Numbered from the stretch's first letter, positions 52,896-62,430 are shown. The stretch: 64,000 nt of DNA from Lachnospiraceae bacterium (GCA_019424135.1 JAHYZZ010000010.1:1-64000); one strand, 5' to 3'. Program-made: numbers and translations. Notes: generated by a model from the letters alone, not told the origin.

Positions 52896-53848
52896 AAATA
52901 GGAAACGTAAAACTTGCGAATCCATACATTCTCGCTCCGATGGCGGGGGTGACTGACCGACCGTTCCGGCTGCTTTGCAAAGAGCAGGGAGCGGGACTTT
53001 TGTGTATGGAGATGATCAGTGCAAAAGCGCTGCAATATAAGAATAAGAATACGAAAGCGTTGCTGTCTATTGATCCCAGGGAATACCCGGTATCTCTCCA
53101 GCTGTTTGGCTCGGATCCGAAGATCATCAGCGAGCAGGCAAAAGCAATTGAGGAGTTGCCGTTTCAGATTCTGGATATCAATATGGGCTGTCCGGTTCCT
53201 AAGGTGGTTAAAAACGGAGAGGGATCTGCACTTATGAATAATCCAAAACTTGTGTATGAGATTGTGTACCAAACTGTTCGTGGAATTCACAAACCGGTGA
53301 CTGTAAAAATCCGAAAGGGATTTGATGATGAGCATGTCAATGCGGTGGAGATTGCCCGGGTGGTAGAGGAGGCCGGTGCCGCGGCAGTGGCTGTACACGG
53401 GCGTACAAGAGAGCAGTATTATGCGGGAAGGGCAGACTGGGACATTATCCGCAGGGTTAAAGAGGCCGTTTCGATTCCGGTGATTGGAAATGGGGATGTA
53501 ACTTCCGGGGAGAGTGCGGTGAAGATGCAAAAAGAAACAGGATGTGATGGCGTTATGATCGGAAGAGGCGCTCAGGGGAATCCGTGGATTTTCCGGGATC
53601 TTCTGGAGTATGGCAAAACCGGGCAGATGCCCCCAAGACCAGATGCCCGGGAATTGAGAGAAATGATGCTTCGTCATGCAAGGCTGCAACTGGAATTTAA
53701 AGGAGAATATTTAGGGATCCGGGAAATGCGCAAGCATGTGGCCTGGTATACCAAAGGCCTGAAGGGATCTTCCAAGCTTCGAGATGAGATTAATCGAGTG
53801 GAGTCTTACGAAGAGCTTAAAGCACTTCTGGAAGAAAAAATCTTATAG
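52892..53848 (+). CDS. dusB: tRNA-dihydrouridine synthase
   Basis: A 318-residue flavoenzyme that reduces uridines in tRNA loops. The N-terminus MEIGNVKLANPYILAPMAGV is standard; the catalytic Cys is in NMGCPVPKVVKNGEGSALM, the FMN-phosphate part in VIGNGDVTS and IGRGAQGNPWIF, and the C-terminal helical tRNA-binding part is complete. The start codon lies inside the conserved end of repeat copy B. Confidence 0.94.
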   Translation: MEIGNVKLANPYILAPMAGVTDRPFRLLCKEQGAGLLCMEMISAKALQYKNKNTKALLSIDPREYPVSLQLFGSDPKIISEQAKAIEELPFQILDINMGCPVPKVVKNGEGSALMNNPKLVYEIVYQTVRGIHKPVTVKIRKGFDDEHVNAVEIARVVEEAGAAAVAVHGRTREQYYAGRADWDIIRRVKEAVSIPVIGNGDVTSGESAVKMQKETGCDGVMIGRGAQGNPWIFRDLLEYGKTGQMPPRPDARELREMMLRHARLQLEFKGEYLGIREMRKHVAWYTKGLKGSSKLRDEINRVESYEELKALLEEKIL

Positions 53849-53911
53849 AAAACGGATAATAAAAGGGACAGGTCTGACATATACTTTATCATGCTGATCA
53901 GTGAAAAAATA

Positions 53912-53940
53912 TTGACATGGAGGACTGGCTTCTGTATAAT
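53912..53940 (+). promoter_or_regulatory. Consensus sigma-A promoter of greA-lysS
   Basis: TTGACA, 17 bp, TATAAT: a perfect consensus. Predicted start near 53947, leaving a leader of about 114 nt in which I see no clear structure. Confidence 0.9.
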
Positions 53941-54060
53941 AATGGAATTGTGAAAGTATCTTTAATTTCCATAATTTTAAGCATGTTCGAATGTACAGAA
54001 AAGATTATTTTTTAGCAGATAGATAAAAAGAAAGTATGAAATAAGAAGGGAAAGACACAG

Positions 54061-54543
54061 ATGGAAGCAAAGAAAAAATTATTAACTTATGCAGGACTGA
54101 AGGCCCTGGAAGATGAGTTGGAAAATTTAAAAGTTGTAAAGCGTAAAGAAGTCGCTGGTAAAATTAAGGAAGCAAGAGAGCAGGGAGATCTGTCAGAAAA
54201 CGCAGAGTACGATGCTGCAAAAGATGAGCAGCGTGATATAGAGGCCCGTATTGAAGAGCTGGAAGGCATTTTGAAAAATGCAGAAGTTGTGGTAGAAGAC
54301 GAAGTAGATTTTGACAAGATTAATGTGGGATGTACAGTCAAGGTGTTTGATGTGACCTTTGATGAAGAGATGGAGTTTAAGATTGTCGGTTCCACAGAGG
54401 CAAACAGCCTGGAAGGAAAGATTTCGAACGAATCTCCGGTAGGACAGGCTTTGATGGGAAAATCTGTAGGCGACGTGGTAGATGTTGAGACACAGGCAGG
54501 TGATATCCAGTATAAGGTACTGGAGATTAATCGTTCGATGTAA
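54061..54543 (+). CDS. greA: Transcription elongation factor GreA
   Basis: A 160-residue factor: N-terminal coiled coil with the acidic tip (AREQGDLSENAEYDAAKDEQ) that enters the RNA polymerase channel, and a C-terminal FKBP-like domain (FKIVGSTEANSLEGKISNES, PVGQALMGKSVGDVV). It rescues backtracked polymerase. GreA-LysS order is common in clostridia. GAAGGGAAAG is the likely ribosome site. Confidence 0.96.
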   Translation: MEAKKKLLTYAGLKALEDELENLKVVKRKEVAGKIKEAREQGDLSENAEYDAAKDEQRDIEARIEELEGILKNAEVVVEDEVDFDKINVGCTVKVFDVTFDEEMEFKIVGSTEANSLEGKISNESPVGQALMGKSVGDVVDVETQAGDIQYKVLEINRSM

Positions 54544-54564
54544 GGTAAGAAGGGAAGAAAAGTC

Positions 54565-56496
54565 ATGGGAGAACAGCAGAAAAAGGGACAGGAGCAGGAT
54601 GTTAATCAGCTTCGCAAGGTTCGCCGGGAAAAGCTGGCAGACCTGCAGGCAAATGGGAAAAACCCATTTGAGATCACGAAATACGATGTGACATGCCATG
54701 CGGCAGAAGTAAAAGATAATTACGAAGAGATGGAAGGAAAACACGTTTCACTGGCAGGACGTATCATGCAGAAGCGAGTGATGGGAAAGGCATCTTTTTG
54801 CAATATTCTTGATCAAAGTGGTAATATCCAGTCCTATGTGGCACGGGATAGTGTCGGGGAAGATAATTATAAGGATTTCAAGAAGATGGATATCGGCGAC
54901 ATTGTAGGCATTGAGGGCGAAGTGTTTAAGACAAAGACCGGTGAAATCTCTATTCATGCATCCGAAGTAAAGCTGTTGTCCAAAAGCCTTCAGATTCTTC
55001 CGGAAAAATATCACGGGCTGACCAATACCGATATGCGTTACCGACAAAGATATGTGGACCTGATCATGAATCCGGAGGCAAGAGACACCTTTATCAAACG
55101 CTCCAGAATTGTAAGCTCGATCCGCAGGTACCTGGACGGGCAGGGATTCCTGGAGGTAGAGACTCCCATGCTTGTAAGCAACGCAGGAGGAGCAGCTGCA
55201 AGGCCGTTTGAGACTCATTTTAATGCATTAAATGAAGATTTTAAGCTTCGGATTTCTCTGGAGCTGTACTTAAAGAGACTGATTGTTGGCGGACTGGAAA
55301 AGGTCTATGAGATCGGCCGTGTGTTCCGCAACGAGGGGCTGGATACCAGACACAATCCGGAGTTTACGCTGATGGAGCTTTATCAGGCATATACGGACTA
55401 TAATGGTATGATGGATCTGACTGAGAACTTGTACCGCCATGTGGCAGAAGAAGTGCTGGGAACGACGACGATCACTTATAATGGGGTAGATATTGATCTT
55501 AGCAAGCCCTTTACCCGAATTTCTATGGTTGATGCAGTGAAGAAATATGCAGGCATTGACTGGGATGAGGTAAAGACGACAGAAGATGCCAAGAAGCTGG
55601 CAGATGAACATCATATCGAGTACGAGGATCGTCATAAGAAGGGTGATATTCTTAGTATGTTCTTCGAAGAATATGCGGAAGAGCATCTGATTCAGCCTAC
55701 CTTTGTCATTGACCATCCGATTGAGATTTCTCCTCTGACAAAGAAAAAACCAGAAAATCCAGATTATGTAGAGCGTTTTGAGTTCTTCATGAATGGATGG
55801 GAGATGGCAAATGCTTACTCTGAGTTAAACGATCCCATTGACCAGCGGGAGCGTTTTGCCCAACAGGATGCAAATGCGGCCGCTGGTGATGAGGAAGCAG
55901 AGCATACAGATGAAGACTTCCTGAATGCACTGGAAATCGGAATGCCTCCTACAGGAGGAATTGGCTTTGGGATTGACCGGATGTGCATGTTGCTGACAAA
56001 CAGCGCGGCTATTCGTGATGTATTGTTATTCCCGACCATGAAGTCACAAGGGGCAGCCAAGAACGAAGCAAACAATGTTGCACAGGCCGCAAAGGCTGAG
56101 GAAAAACCGGTTGAGAAGATCGATTTTTCCAAGGTGGAGATCGAGCCTTTGTTCGAAGAGTTCGTAGATTTTGACACCTTCAGCAAGTCTGATTTCCGCG
56201 CCGTGAAGGTAAAAGAGTGCGTGGCAGTACCCAAGTCCAAGAAGCTTCTTCAGTTTACTCTGGATGACGGAACAGGCGAGGATCGCACGATTTTAAGCGG
56301 AATTCACGCATATTACGAGCCGGAAGAGATGGTTGGAAAAACATTGATCGCGATTACAAATCTTCCTCCGAGAAAAATGACGGGAATTGATACCTGCGGT
56401 ATGCTGCTTTCTGCAGTTCATACAGAAGAGGGAGAGGAAAAGCTTCATCTGCTGATGGTGGATGATCATATTCCGGCAGGAGCAAAACTCTACTAG
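54565..56496 (+). CDS. lysS: Lysyl-tRNA synthetase with C-terminal tRNA-binding domain
   Basis: A 643-residue class II enzyme. The anticodon OB domain (about 55-165, [19 protein letters not shown]), motif 1 (FLEVETPML), motif 2 ([19 protein letters not shown]) and motif 3 ([13 protein letters not shown]) make a normal LysRS of about 500 residues. A linker rich in Ala and Glu leads to an extra 120-residue domain (about 525-643, [35 protein letters not shown]) of the Trbp111/EMAPII type seen at the end of MetRS. It should increase tRNA affinity. Second gene after greA. Confidence 0.94.
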   Translation: MGEQQKKGQEQDVNQLRKVRREKLADLQANGKNPFEITKYDVTCHAAEVKDNYEEMEGKHVSLAGRIMQKRVMGKASFCNILDQSGNIQSYVARDSVGEDNYKDFKKMDIGDIVGIEGEVFKTKTGEISIHASEVKLLSKSLQILPEKYHGLTNTDMRYRQRYVDLIMNPEARDTFIKRSRIVSSIRRYLDGQGFLEVETPMLVSNAGGAAARPFETHFNALNEDFKLRISLELYLKRLIVGGLEKVYEIGRVFRNEGLDTRHNPEFTLMELYQAYTDYNGMMDLTENLYRHVAEEVLGTTTITYNGVDIDLSKPFTRISMVDAVKKYAGIDWDEVKTTEDAKKLADEHHIEYEDRHKKGDILSMFFEEYAEEHLIQPTFVIDHPIEISPLTKKKPENPDYVERFEFFMNGWEMANAYSELNDPIDQRERFAQQDANAAAGDEEAEHTDEDFLNALEIGMPPTGGIGFGIDRMCMLLTNSAAIRDVLLFPTMKSQGAAKNEANNVAQAAKAEEKPVEKIDFSKVEIEPLFEEFVDFDTFSKSDFRAVKVKECVAVPKSKKLLQFTLDDGTGEDRTILSGIHAYYEPEEMVGKTLIAITNLPPRKMTGIDTCGMLLSAVHTEEGEEKLHLLMVDDHIPAGAKLY

Positions 56497-56554
56497 AGAT
56501 TAAAAATATTCTTGGAATTTGACAACAAATCCTATATCGGGAAATCGATGATTT

Positions 56555-56595
56555 AGGCACTTTTTGAAAGAAAAACTTTCGGAAAGTGCCTTTTT
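56555..56595 (+). terminator. Terminator after lysS
   Basis: Stem AGGCACTTT/AAAGTGCCT (56555-56563 with 56583-56591) with an inner GAAAG/CTTTC stem, then TTTT. Confidence 0.93.
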
Positions 56596-56601
56596 CTAGG
56601 G

Positions 56602-56876
56602 ATTTGCATATTTACATGATCTCTTTTCTCAACGCATACCGAAATCATGCAGTCATCAGGATTGTGGATTTGAGCATTTGTAATCAGATTTCCGATTGCC
56701 TGCTGCAGCAATTCCTTATCTCCATTTATCATACAGGCAGTTCATGTTTCGTCTGTGTTCCATTCTATCGGATAATTTTTTCCTATCCCCAAATGGATAA
56801 AATTAACAACGCTTTGCCTTGTAACCGCGATGAGGTCGACTGGTTTTGGGTGGCACTTGCTCTGTTTTGCATTCGA
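56602..56876 (-). pseudogene. Remnant of a sensor histidine kinase
   Basis: On the minus strand one frame gives about 90 residues that match the region before and into a kinase ATPase domain: KPVDLIAVTRQSVVNFIHLG, then a stop (TGA, 56742-56744), then MINGDKELLQQAIGNLITNA, which is the N-box (usually NLLxNAxxHN), and QIHNPDDCMISVCVEK. The H-box, G-boxes, membrane part and any start are missing. It runs into the lysS terminator. It is a decayed piece, which shows past deletion between lysS and the chromate transporter genes. Confidence 0.75.
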
Positions 56877-56900
56877 TAAGGTACATATGAACGGTGTTTG

Positions 56901-57437
56901 TTATTGAAAAAATAGAAGCCCCAAAGCTGCACTTAGGAGGATGACTGTCGGTATACTTACCTTCCATCGAAACAGCAAAAGAATGTCAATGATTCCGATG
57001 AGGATGGCAGCAGGATTGACTGCAGAATCTACCACGTAATTAGTCTGGCAGAAGGAGACGATGACGCCCAGGAGAAGGCCGATACAGACCGGACGGACGC
57101 CGGCAAGCATCTGCCCCATACGTCGGCTGTCCTGGAACTTTTTGAAGAACATCCCTGCCAGGAGCGTAATGGTAAACGTAGGTGTCAGCACGCCTAAGTT
57201 TGCCACGACAGCCCCGGGGATACCGGCTGCATGGATACCGGCAAAAGTTGCGCAGTTTAACCCCAAAGGTCCGGGAGTCATTTCAGCAATGGCTACAATA
57301 TCCGAAATCTCACTTAGGTTCATCCACTTATTGGATACGACTTCATGAGTAATAAGGGGAATCATGGACAGTCCGCCAAAGCTGGTGAACCCAATCTTTA
57401 CAAAGCTCCAGAAAAGCTTGAGCAATGTCAGAATCAT
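56901..57437 (-). CDS. Chromate transporter, second half protein
   Basis: A 178-residue membrane protein of the short CHR type: KIGFTSFGGLSMIPLITHEV, then MTPGPLGLNCATFAGIHAAG and further hydrophobic helices. Short CHR proteins work as pairs; the partner gene overlaps its start by 4 bp. In bacteria such pairs export chromate or related anions, though gut members may have other substrates. Confidence 0.9.
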   Translation of the reverse strand: MILTLLKLFWSFVKIGFTSFGGLSMIPLITHEVVSNKWMNLSEISDIVAIAEMTPGPLGLNCATFAGIHAAGIPGAVVANLGVLTPTFTITLLAGMFFKKFQDSRRMGQMLAGVRPVCIGLLLGVIVSFCQTNYVVDSAVNPAAILIGIIDILLLFRWKVSIPTVILLSAALGLLFFQ

Positions 57438-57997
57438 AGCTGCCCGCCCCCTTTCCTTTCATAATATTCACAGATCAGTATGCCGCAGATCACACCTATT
57501 ACGACTAACGTGGCACAGCTTACGTTCAGGAAAAAGTAGAGTCCAAAAGCAGCCGCGGCCAGTAAGAAGCAGGGAGGAAAACGGAAAGCCCCTTTTACCA
57601 TATTGACGGCAGCACTTGCGATGATCGGGACAATGGCAGCACGGACTCCGGTCATGGCGCTCATAAACCATATATTTTCTTTAAAAAGAGTATAGAAATA
57701 TGTGATCAATGACAGGATAGCCATGGGAGGGATGATCATAGCGATAACGCAGGCAATGCCGCAGACTGTGCCACCCACTCGGTAGCCATACAACATGGCC
57801 ACATTCCCGATCATGGTACCGGGAAGACTGCGCCCTACGCTAGTCATATCCAGCAGTTCCTGGCTTGTGATAGTTTTTTCTTTTTCAACATATTTTTTTT
57901 GCATCTGTGCGATGATACTCCAGCCTCCGCCAAAGGTAAAGCAGCCAAATTGAAAGAACTGAACAAAGAGAATTAGCATTTTTTTCCATGTTTTCAT
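57434..57997 (-). CDS. Chromate transporter, first half protein
   Basis: A 187-residue CHR-domain protein: FFQFGCFTFGGGWSIIAQMQ, SVGRSLPGTMIGNVAMLYGY. About five to six helices. It is the first of a two-gene CHR pair that stands behind a MerR-type promoter. AAGGAGGAACC lies before the ATG. Confidence 0.9.
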   Translation of the reverse strand: MKTWKKMLILFVQFFQFGCFTFGGGWSIIAQMQKKYVEKEKTITSQELLDMTSVGRSLPGTMIGNVAMLYGYRVGGTVCGIACVIAMIIPPMAILSLITYFYTLFKENIWFMSAMTGVRAAIVPIIASAAVNMVKGAFRFPPCFLLAAAAFGLYFFLNVSCATLVVIGVICGILICEYYERKGGGQL

Positions 57998-58024
57998 TTA
58001 AGGTTCCTCCTTTTAACAGCGGCT

Positions 58025-58055
58025 ATTATAAACCTTAAACCTTGTGTAAAGTCAA
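58025..58055 (-). promoter_or_regulatory. MerR-type promoter of the chromate transporter genes
   Basis: On the minus strand TTGACT (58055-58050), a 19-bp spacer and TATAAT (58030-58025). The spacer region has an imperfect dyad ACTTTA-N9-TAAGGT. The merR gene ends 10 bp before the -35 box. Confidence 0.75.
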
Positions 58056-58064
58056 GAACAGACC

Positions 58065-58880
58065 TTATGTATCTTCGATGGGAAGCCAGATTTGGCGCAA
58101 CCGGCGGTAATCATCTTTTTTATTCATAGACAGGAAGGTGCGGCAGACAGGATCTTGAGTCACGGTCAGATGATGATCCTGGACGTATTTTTTCAGATGG
58201 GCAAGGTATAAGGTACAGTCGGCATTCTCTTCTGAAATATCCACAACCGTATAAAGACAAGGGACCGCACAGTGATAAGTTCCGTAGGATAAAAAGTCTG
58301 GCATGCCAAGCCTATGGGCGTCTTCTTCCATGATGCCAAGGGCAGAGAAGCTCTCATCCTCTCCAGCTTCCAGGCTGCGCCAGCTATTCCGCTGGGAGGG
58401 GAATGCAAAAGGAGCCAGATTTACCCACTGTGGAAAGACCTTCATCTGTTCCTGGTCTAAGATAAGTTTTTCCCCCTTCATAAATTCCAGACGGTAGAGC
58501 CCTGGGCGGACTGTCATCTGTATGGACCACAGAATGGATGGAAGCTCCTGCAAAAGAGCTGACATCTGTTTCAGATAGCGCAAAATTTCCTGTTTTCTCT
58601 GGATTTCTTCTTCCAGCGCCAGAGAGCGCATGTCGTATTCCTGACGGACATAGTCCACTTCGTCTGTATTGATCAGGCTTTCGGTTTCTTTTAGGGAAAA
58701 CCCATATTGATGATAGGCGCGGGCGCGTAAGAGAGCCGTGATATCCAGGCGGCTGTAATAGCGATAGCCGCCGGAACCTTCTCCACGTTCCGAAAGAAGG
58801 ATCCCGTTCCGTTCATAGAGCCGCAGAGTTTCCGGGGAAATACCTAAGAGTTTTGCTACGGTTCCTATTTTATATTTCAT
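58065..58880 (-). CDS. MerR-family regulator with GyrI-like ligand domain
   Basis: A 271-residue regulator. MerR DNA-binding domain (YKIGTVAKLLGISPETLRLY, ERNGILLSERG), a long dimer helix, and a C-terminal GyrI-like domain (about 120-270) as in multidrug sensors BltR/BmrR. It lies just upstream of the chromate transporter pair, whose promoter has the 19-bp spacer of MerR targets. The GyrI-like pocket suggests an organic ligand rather than a metal, which questions chromate as the true substrate. Confidence 0.88.
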   Translation of the reverse strand: MKYKIGTVAKLLGISPETLRLYERNGILLSERGEGSGGYRYYSRLDITALLRARAYHQYGFSLKETESLINTDEVDYVRQEYDMRSLALEEEIQRKQEILRYLKQMSALLQELPSILWSIQMTVRPGLYRLEFMKGEKLILDQEQMKVFPQWVNLAPFAFPSQRNSWRSLEAGEDESFSALGIMEEDAHRLGMPDFLSYGTYHCAVPCLYTVVDISEENADCTLYLAHLKKYVQDHHLTVTQDPVCRTFLSMNKKDDYRRLRQIWLPIEDT

Positions 58881-58973
58881 CGCAGTACCTCCTTGTTGTT
58901 TTATACACAGTATAGCAGACTGTAATGTGAAATATAGCTAAAAAAGTAAAGAAATTTATGGCAGAGATGCCTA

Positions 58974-59002
58974 TTGACAAAATTATAACATTGTTGTAAA
59001 TT
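58974..59002 (+). promoter_or_regulatory. Promoter of the glycyl radical enzyme operon
   Basis: TTGACA, 17 bp, TAAATT. The spacer contains AACA-T-TGTT (58987-58995), a small dyad that could serve a regulator such as the Crp/Fnr-like protein encoded downstream. A TATAAA at 59044-59049 may form a second start. The rest of 58881-59076 is A/T-rich without a gene. Confidence 0.5.
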
Positions 59003-59076
59003 ACTTATCAAACAAGGAAATTAGACTGAAGTTCAAACTACAGTATAAAATACGGTAGGACTTGCAGGAGAATACG

Positions 59077-59988
59077 ATGAAGAATATAACAAACATTCAA
59101 AAATTTTCTATCCATGATGGAGACGGAATCCGTACCACCGTATTTTTTAAGGGATGTCCCTTAAAATGCGAGTGGTGTCACAATCCAGAAACCCAGAGAT
59201 TTGAAAAAGAAATGCAGGTGGACAGAGAAAAGTGTACCGGTTGTGGAACGTGCCAGGCAGTCTGCCCCAACGGCGCGGTTCATATGACGGAAGACCATCA
59301 GCCCGTTTGGGATCCGAAAGCTTGTACTTTCTGTGGCAAATGTGAGAACTTCTGTCCGGCAGGAGTCCGTGAAATTGTGGGACGGGAGTATACGGTGAAG
59401 GAGTTGACAAAGGAGATTCTAAAGGATCAGATGTTCTATGAAGAATCTGGCGGAGGAGTCACATTTTCCGGCGGAGAAGTTATGGCCATGGATATGGATT
59501 TCATCCTTGCAATGGCAAAGGAGTTGAAACGGCAGGATGTGTCCCTTACCATAGATACCTGCGGCTATGTACCCTATGAAAGGTTTGAGCAGATTCTTCC
59601 CTATGTGGACACCTTCCTCTATGATGTGAAGGTGATGGATCCCGAGCTTCATAAGAAATATATTGGGACAGATAATCAGAGAATCCTTGATAACCTGGTA
59701 CAGCTTGCGAGGGACGGGGCCAGGATCTATATCCGGATTCCAACTGTCAAAGAAGTCAACGGAAATGAACAGAATATGAAAGAGACTATCGCATTTTTGC
59801 AGGAACATGATATTCATCCGGCTCAGATTAATCTGCTGCCTTACCATGATACAGGAAGCGGAAAGTACAAAAAGCTGGATATGGAATATAAAGGAACTGA
59901 TCTGCATGCGCCAGACAAAGAAGAGATGGAGGCACTTGCTTCTATTTTCATAAATGCAGGTTTTAAAAACACAAAAATAGGAGGGTAA
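59077..59988 (+). CDS. Glycyl radical enzyme activase (radical SAM)
   Basis: A 303-residue radical SAM enzyme. The SAM cluster motif is CPLKCEWCHNPE (CxxxCxxC); two ferredoxin clusters follow (CTGCGTCQAVCP and CTFCGKCENFCP), then GGGVTFSGGEV and DTCGYV. It puts the glycyl radical on the enzyme encoded 4 bp downstream. GCAGGAG 6 bp before the ATG at 59077 sets the start. It corresponds to the HypE role in the hydroxyproline pathway. Confidence 0.92.
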   Translation: MKNITNIQKFSIHDGDGIRTTVFFKGCPLKCEWCHNPETQRFEKEMQVDREKCTGCGTCQAVCPNGAVHMTEDHQPVWDPKACTFCGKCENFCPAGVREIVGREYTVKELTKEILKDQMFYEESGGGVTFSGGEVMAMDMDFILAMAKELKRQDVSLTIDTCGYVPYERFEQILPYVDTFLYDVKVMDPELHKKYIGTDNQRILDNLVQLARDGARIYIRIPTVKEVNGNEQNMKETIAFLQEHDIHPAQINLLPYHDTGSGKYKKLDMEYKGTDLHAPDKEEMEALASIFINAGFKNTKIGG

Positions 59989-59992
59989 AAAA

Positions 59993-62371
59993 ATGGGAAC
60001 TTTACGCGGTATGAATGAAAGAATTCAAAAGCTCAGAGAGATCAGTGTCAACACACCTGTACATATTGATCTTGAAAGAGCAAAAATCGAGACAGATTTC
60101 TACAAAGAAAATGACGGGAAATATTCGATTCCGGTTATGAGAGCTTTAACTTTGAAAGAGTATTTCTCCAAAAAGACGCTTTATCTTGGAGATGGAGAGT
60201 TGATTATAGGAGAAAAAGGAAAGGATCCACAGGCTTCTCCTACATTTCCGGAGCTTTGCTGCCACAGCGAGGAAGACATGGTCGTTATGAGCGAGCGTGA
60301 GCTGGTATCTTTTAAAACGACAGAGGAAGACCGCAAACTTCAAAGAGAAGAGATCATTCCTTACTGGACAGGAAGAAGTATGAGAGAGAAACTGCTCTCC
60401 AGAATGACCCCAGAGTGGCATGACTGCTATGAAGCCGGTATGTTTACCGAGTTTATGGAGCAGAGAGGACCAGGACATACCTGTGGCGGTGAACAGGTAT
60501 TTACCACCGGATACATGGATTACAAAGAAAAGATCAAAAAGGCAATGGATGAGTTGGATTATATCAATGATCCAGAGGCACTTGACAAGTGTGAAGAGCT
60601 CAAGGCGATGGATATTGCCTGTGACGCCGTGATCATCCTTGGAGAGCGTTATCATAAGCTGGCCCTTGAGATGGCAGAAAAAGAAGAAGATGCCACAAGA
60701 AAGGCAGAGCTTCTTCAGATCGCAGCCAACCTGGAGGTTGTTCCGGCACACAAGCCGCAGACATACTGGCAGGCAATCCAGCTGTACTGGTTCACACACC
60801 TTGCAGTTACAACAGAGCTGAATCCTTGGGACGCGTTCAGCCCGGGAAGACTGGATCAGCATCTGTATCCGTATTATCAGAAAGATGTAGAGGCTGGTAT
60901 TCTTGACGATGAGAAAGCACTTGAACTTCTGGAGTGCCTGTGGGTAAAATTCTATAATCAGCCGGCGCCTGTAAAGGTTGGAATTACTTTGAAGGAAAGT
61001 GCAACTTATACAGACTTTGCAAATATCAATACAGGAGGAGTTACTCCGGACGGCCGCAACGGTGTCAATGAGGTAAGCTATCTGATCCTGGATTGTATGG
61101 ATGAGATGAAATTGGTTCAGCCAAACTCTAATGTAACCATCAGTAAAAAGACTCCGGCCAAATTCTTAAAGAGAGCCTGCGAGATTTCCAGAAAGGGTTG
61201 GGGACAGCCTGCTTTCTATAACACAGAAGCTCAGATCATGGAGCTTGTCAATGCAGGAAAAGAGCTGGAAGATGCAAGACGTGGCGGTTCTTCCGGATGT
61301 GTAGAGACTGGAGCATGGGGAAGCGAAGCATATATCCTGACCGGATATCTGAATATTCCGAAGGTATTCCAGCTGACATTGTTTAATGGATTTGACGAGT
61401 ACAGTGGAAAACAGCTTGGCCTGAAGCTGGGATATGCAAAAGACTTCAAGACATTTGATGAACTGTGGGCAGCGTTTAAGAAACAGCTTGAGTATATTGT
61501 AGACGTTAAGATCCGTGGAAACAACGTGATCGAGAAACTGTATGCAGAAGATATGCCGGCGCCTTGTCTGTCTGTCGTGACAAATGACTGCATTTCTAAT
61601 GGAAAAGACTACAATGCAGGCGGCGCAAGATACAATACCAGCTATATTCAAGGCGTTGGTATCGGAACAGTTACTGACTGTGTTGCTGCTATCAAATATA
61701 ACGTTTATGACAACAAGAACTTTACGATGGAAGAGCTGATCGAGGCTATGGAACATGACTATGAAGGTTATGATGCCATCTACCGTATGGTTCATGATAA
61801 GAGCCCGAAATATGGTAATGATGATGATTATGCAGACAGCATCATGCAGGATATCTTTGAACTTTACAGAAGCACCATCACAGGACGTCCGAACATGAAG
61901 GGTGGAAAATACGGCGTAGATATGCTGCCAACGACCTGCCATGTATACTTTGGTGATGTCATTCTTGCAACAGCAAACGGCAGAAAGGCTCATAAACCGG
62001 TATCTGAGGGTATTTCTCCAGAAAAATCTGCAGATACACACGGACCGACAGCTGTTATCAAGTCCTGCTCCAAGATGGATCATCTTGCAACAGCTGGAAC
62101 ATTGCTGAACCAGAAGTTCACACCAGATGTGGTAGCTGGTGAAGAAGGTCTTAATAACATGGCAAGCCTGATTCGCTCCTATTTCTCCATGGACGGACAT
62201 CACATTCAGTTTAATGTAGTTGACCGTCAGACTCTGATTGAGGCTCAGAAGCATCCAGAAGACTACAAGGATCTGATTGTTCGTGTAGCCGGATACAGTG
62301 ACTTCTTCCGTAATCTGGATAAGCCGCTCCAGGATGAGATCATCAACCGTACAGAGCAGTCTTTTAATTAA
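59993..62371 (+). CDS. hypD: Glycyl radical enzyme, trans-4-hydroxy-L-proline dehydratase type
   Basis: A 792-residue glycyl radical enzyme. The thiyl Cys is Cys436 in GGSSGCVETG, with the general base Glu438, and the radical Gly is Gly767 in VRVAGYSDFF. Positions are each 2 higher than the Cys434, Glu436 and Gly765 that I recall for C. difficile HypD, and long blocks (EEIIPYW, GMFTEFMEQR, VGITLKES.TYTDFANINTGG, WGQPAFYNTEA) agree with it. It would remove water from hydroxyproline to give pyrroline-5-carboxylate. No proC is near. It differs from HypD at AWG after the Cys motif (CFG there), so a close relative with another substrate is possible. Confidence 0.85.
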   Translation: MGTLRGMNERIQKLREISVNTPVHIDLERAKIETDFYKENDGKYSIPVMRALTLKEYFSKKTLYLGDGELIIGEKGKDPQASPTFPELCCHSEEDMVVMSERELVSFKTTEEDRKLQREEIIPYWTGRSMREKLLSRMTPEWHDCYEAGMFTEFMEQRGPGHTCGGEQVFTTGYMDYKEKIKKAMDELDYINDPEALDKCEELKAMDIACDAVIILGERYHKLALEMAEKEEDATRKAELLQIAANLEVVPAHKPQTYWQAIQLYWFTHLAVTTELNPWDAFSPGRLDQHLYPYYQKDVEAGILDDEKALELLECLWVKFYNQPAPVKVGITLKESATYTDFANINTGGVTPDGRNGVNEVSYLILDCMDEMKLVQPNSNVTISKKTPAKFLKRACEISRKGWGQPAFYNTEAQIMELVNAGKELEDARRGGSSGCVETGAWGSEAYILTGYLNIPKVFQLTLFNGFDEYSGKQLGLKLGYAKDFKTFDELWAAFKKQLEYIVDVKIRGNNVIEKLYAEDMPAPCLSVVTNDCISNGKDYNAGGARYNTSYIQGVGIGTVTDCVAAIKYNVYDNKNFTMEELIEAMEHDYEGYDAIYRMVHDKSPKYGNDDDYADSIMQDIFELYRSTITGRPNMKGGKYGVDMLPTTCHVYFGDVILATANGRKAHKPVSEGISPEKSADTHGPTAVIKSCSKMDHLATAGTLLNQKFTPDVVAGEEGLNNMASLIRSYFSMDGHHIQFNVVDRQTLIEAQKHPEDYKDLIVRVAGYSDFFRNLDKPLQDEIINRTEQSFN

Positions 62372-62392
62372 AATGATAAATATGTAGTAAAC

Positions 62393-62430
62393 AACAAGGC
62401 CGGGGCGCTGTGATGTCCCGGTCTTGTTTT
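62393..62430 (+). terminator. Terminator after hypD
   Basis: A 12-bp stem AACAAGGCCGGG/CCCGGTCTTGTT (62393-62404 with 62417-62428, one G-U pair) and TT. It separates the enzyme genes from the regulator fusion. Confidence 0.9.

Noticed and set aside
56586..56879. A 97-codon plus-strand frame after lysS
   Set aside because: Its start overlaps the lysS terminator and its sequence makes no sense, while the opposite strand gives kinase residues; I call it a remnant on the minus strand.
61166..62254. A long open frame (about 360 codons) on the minus strand inside hypD
   Set aside because: It lies wholly opposite a well conserved enzyme gene, has an odd Cys/His/Ile-rich composition and no family motif; it is a codon-use shadow.
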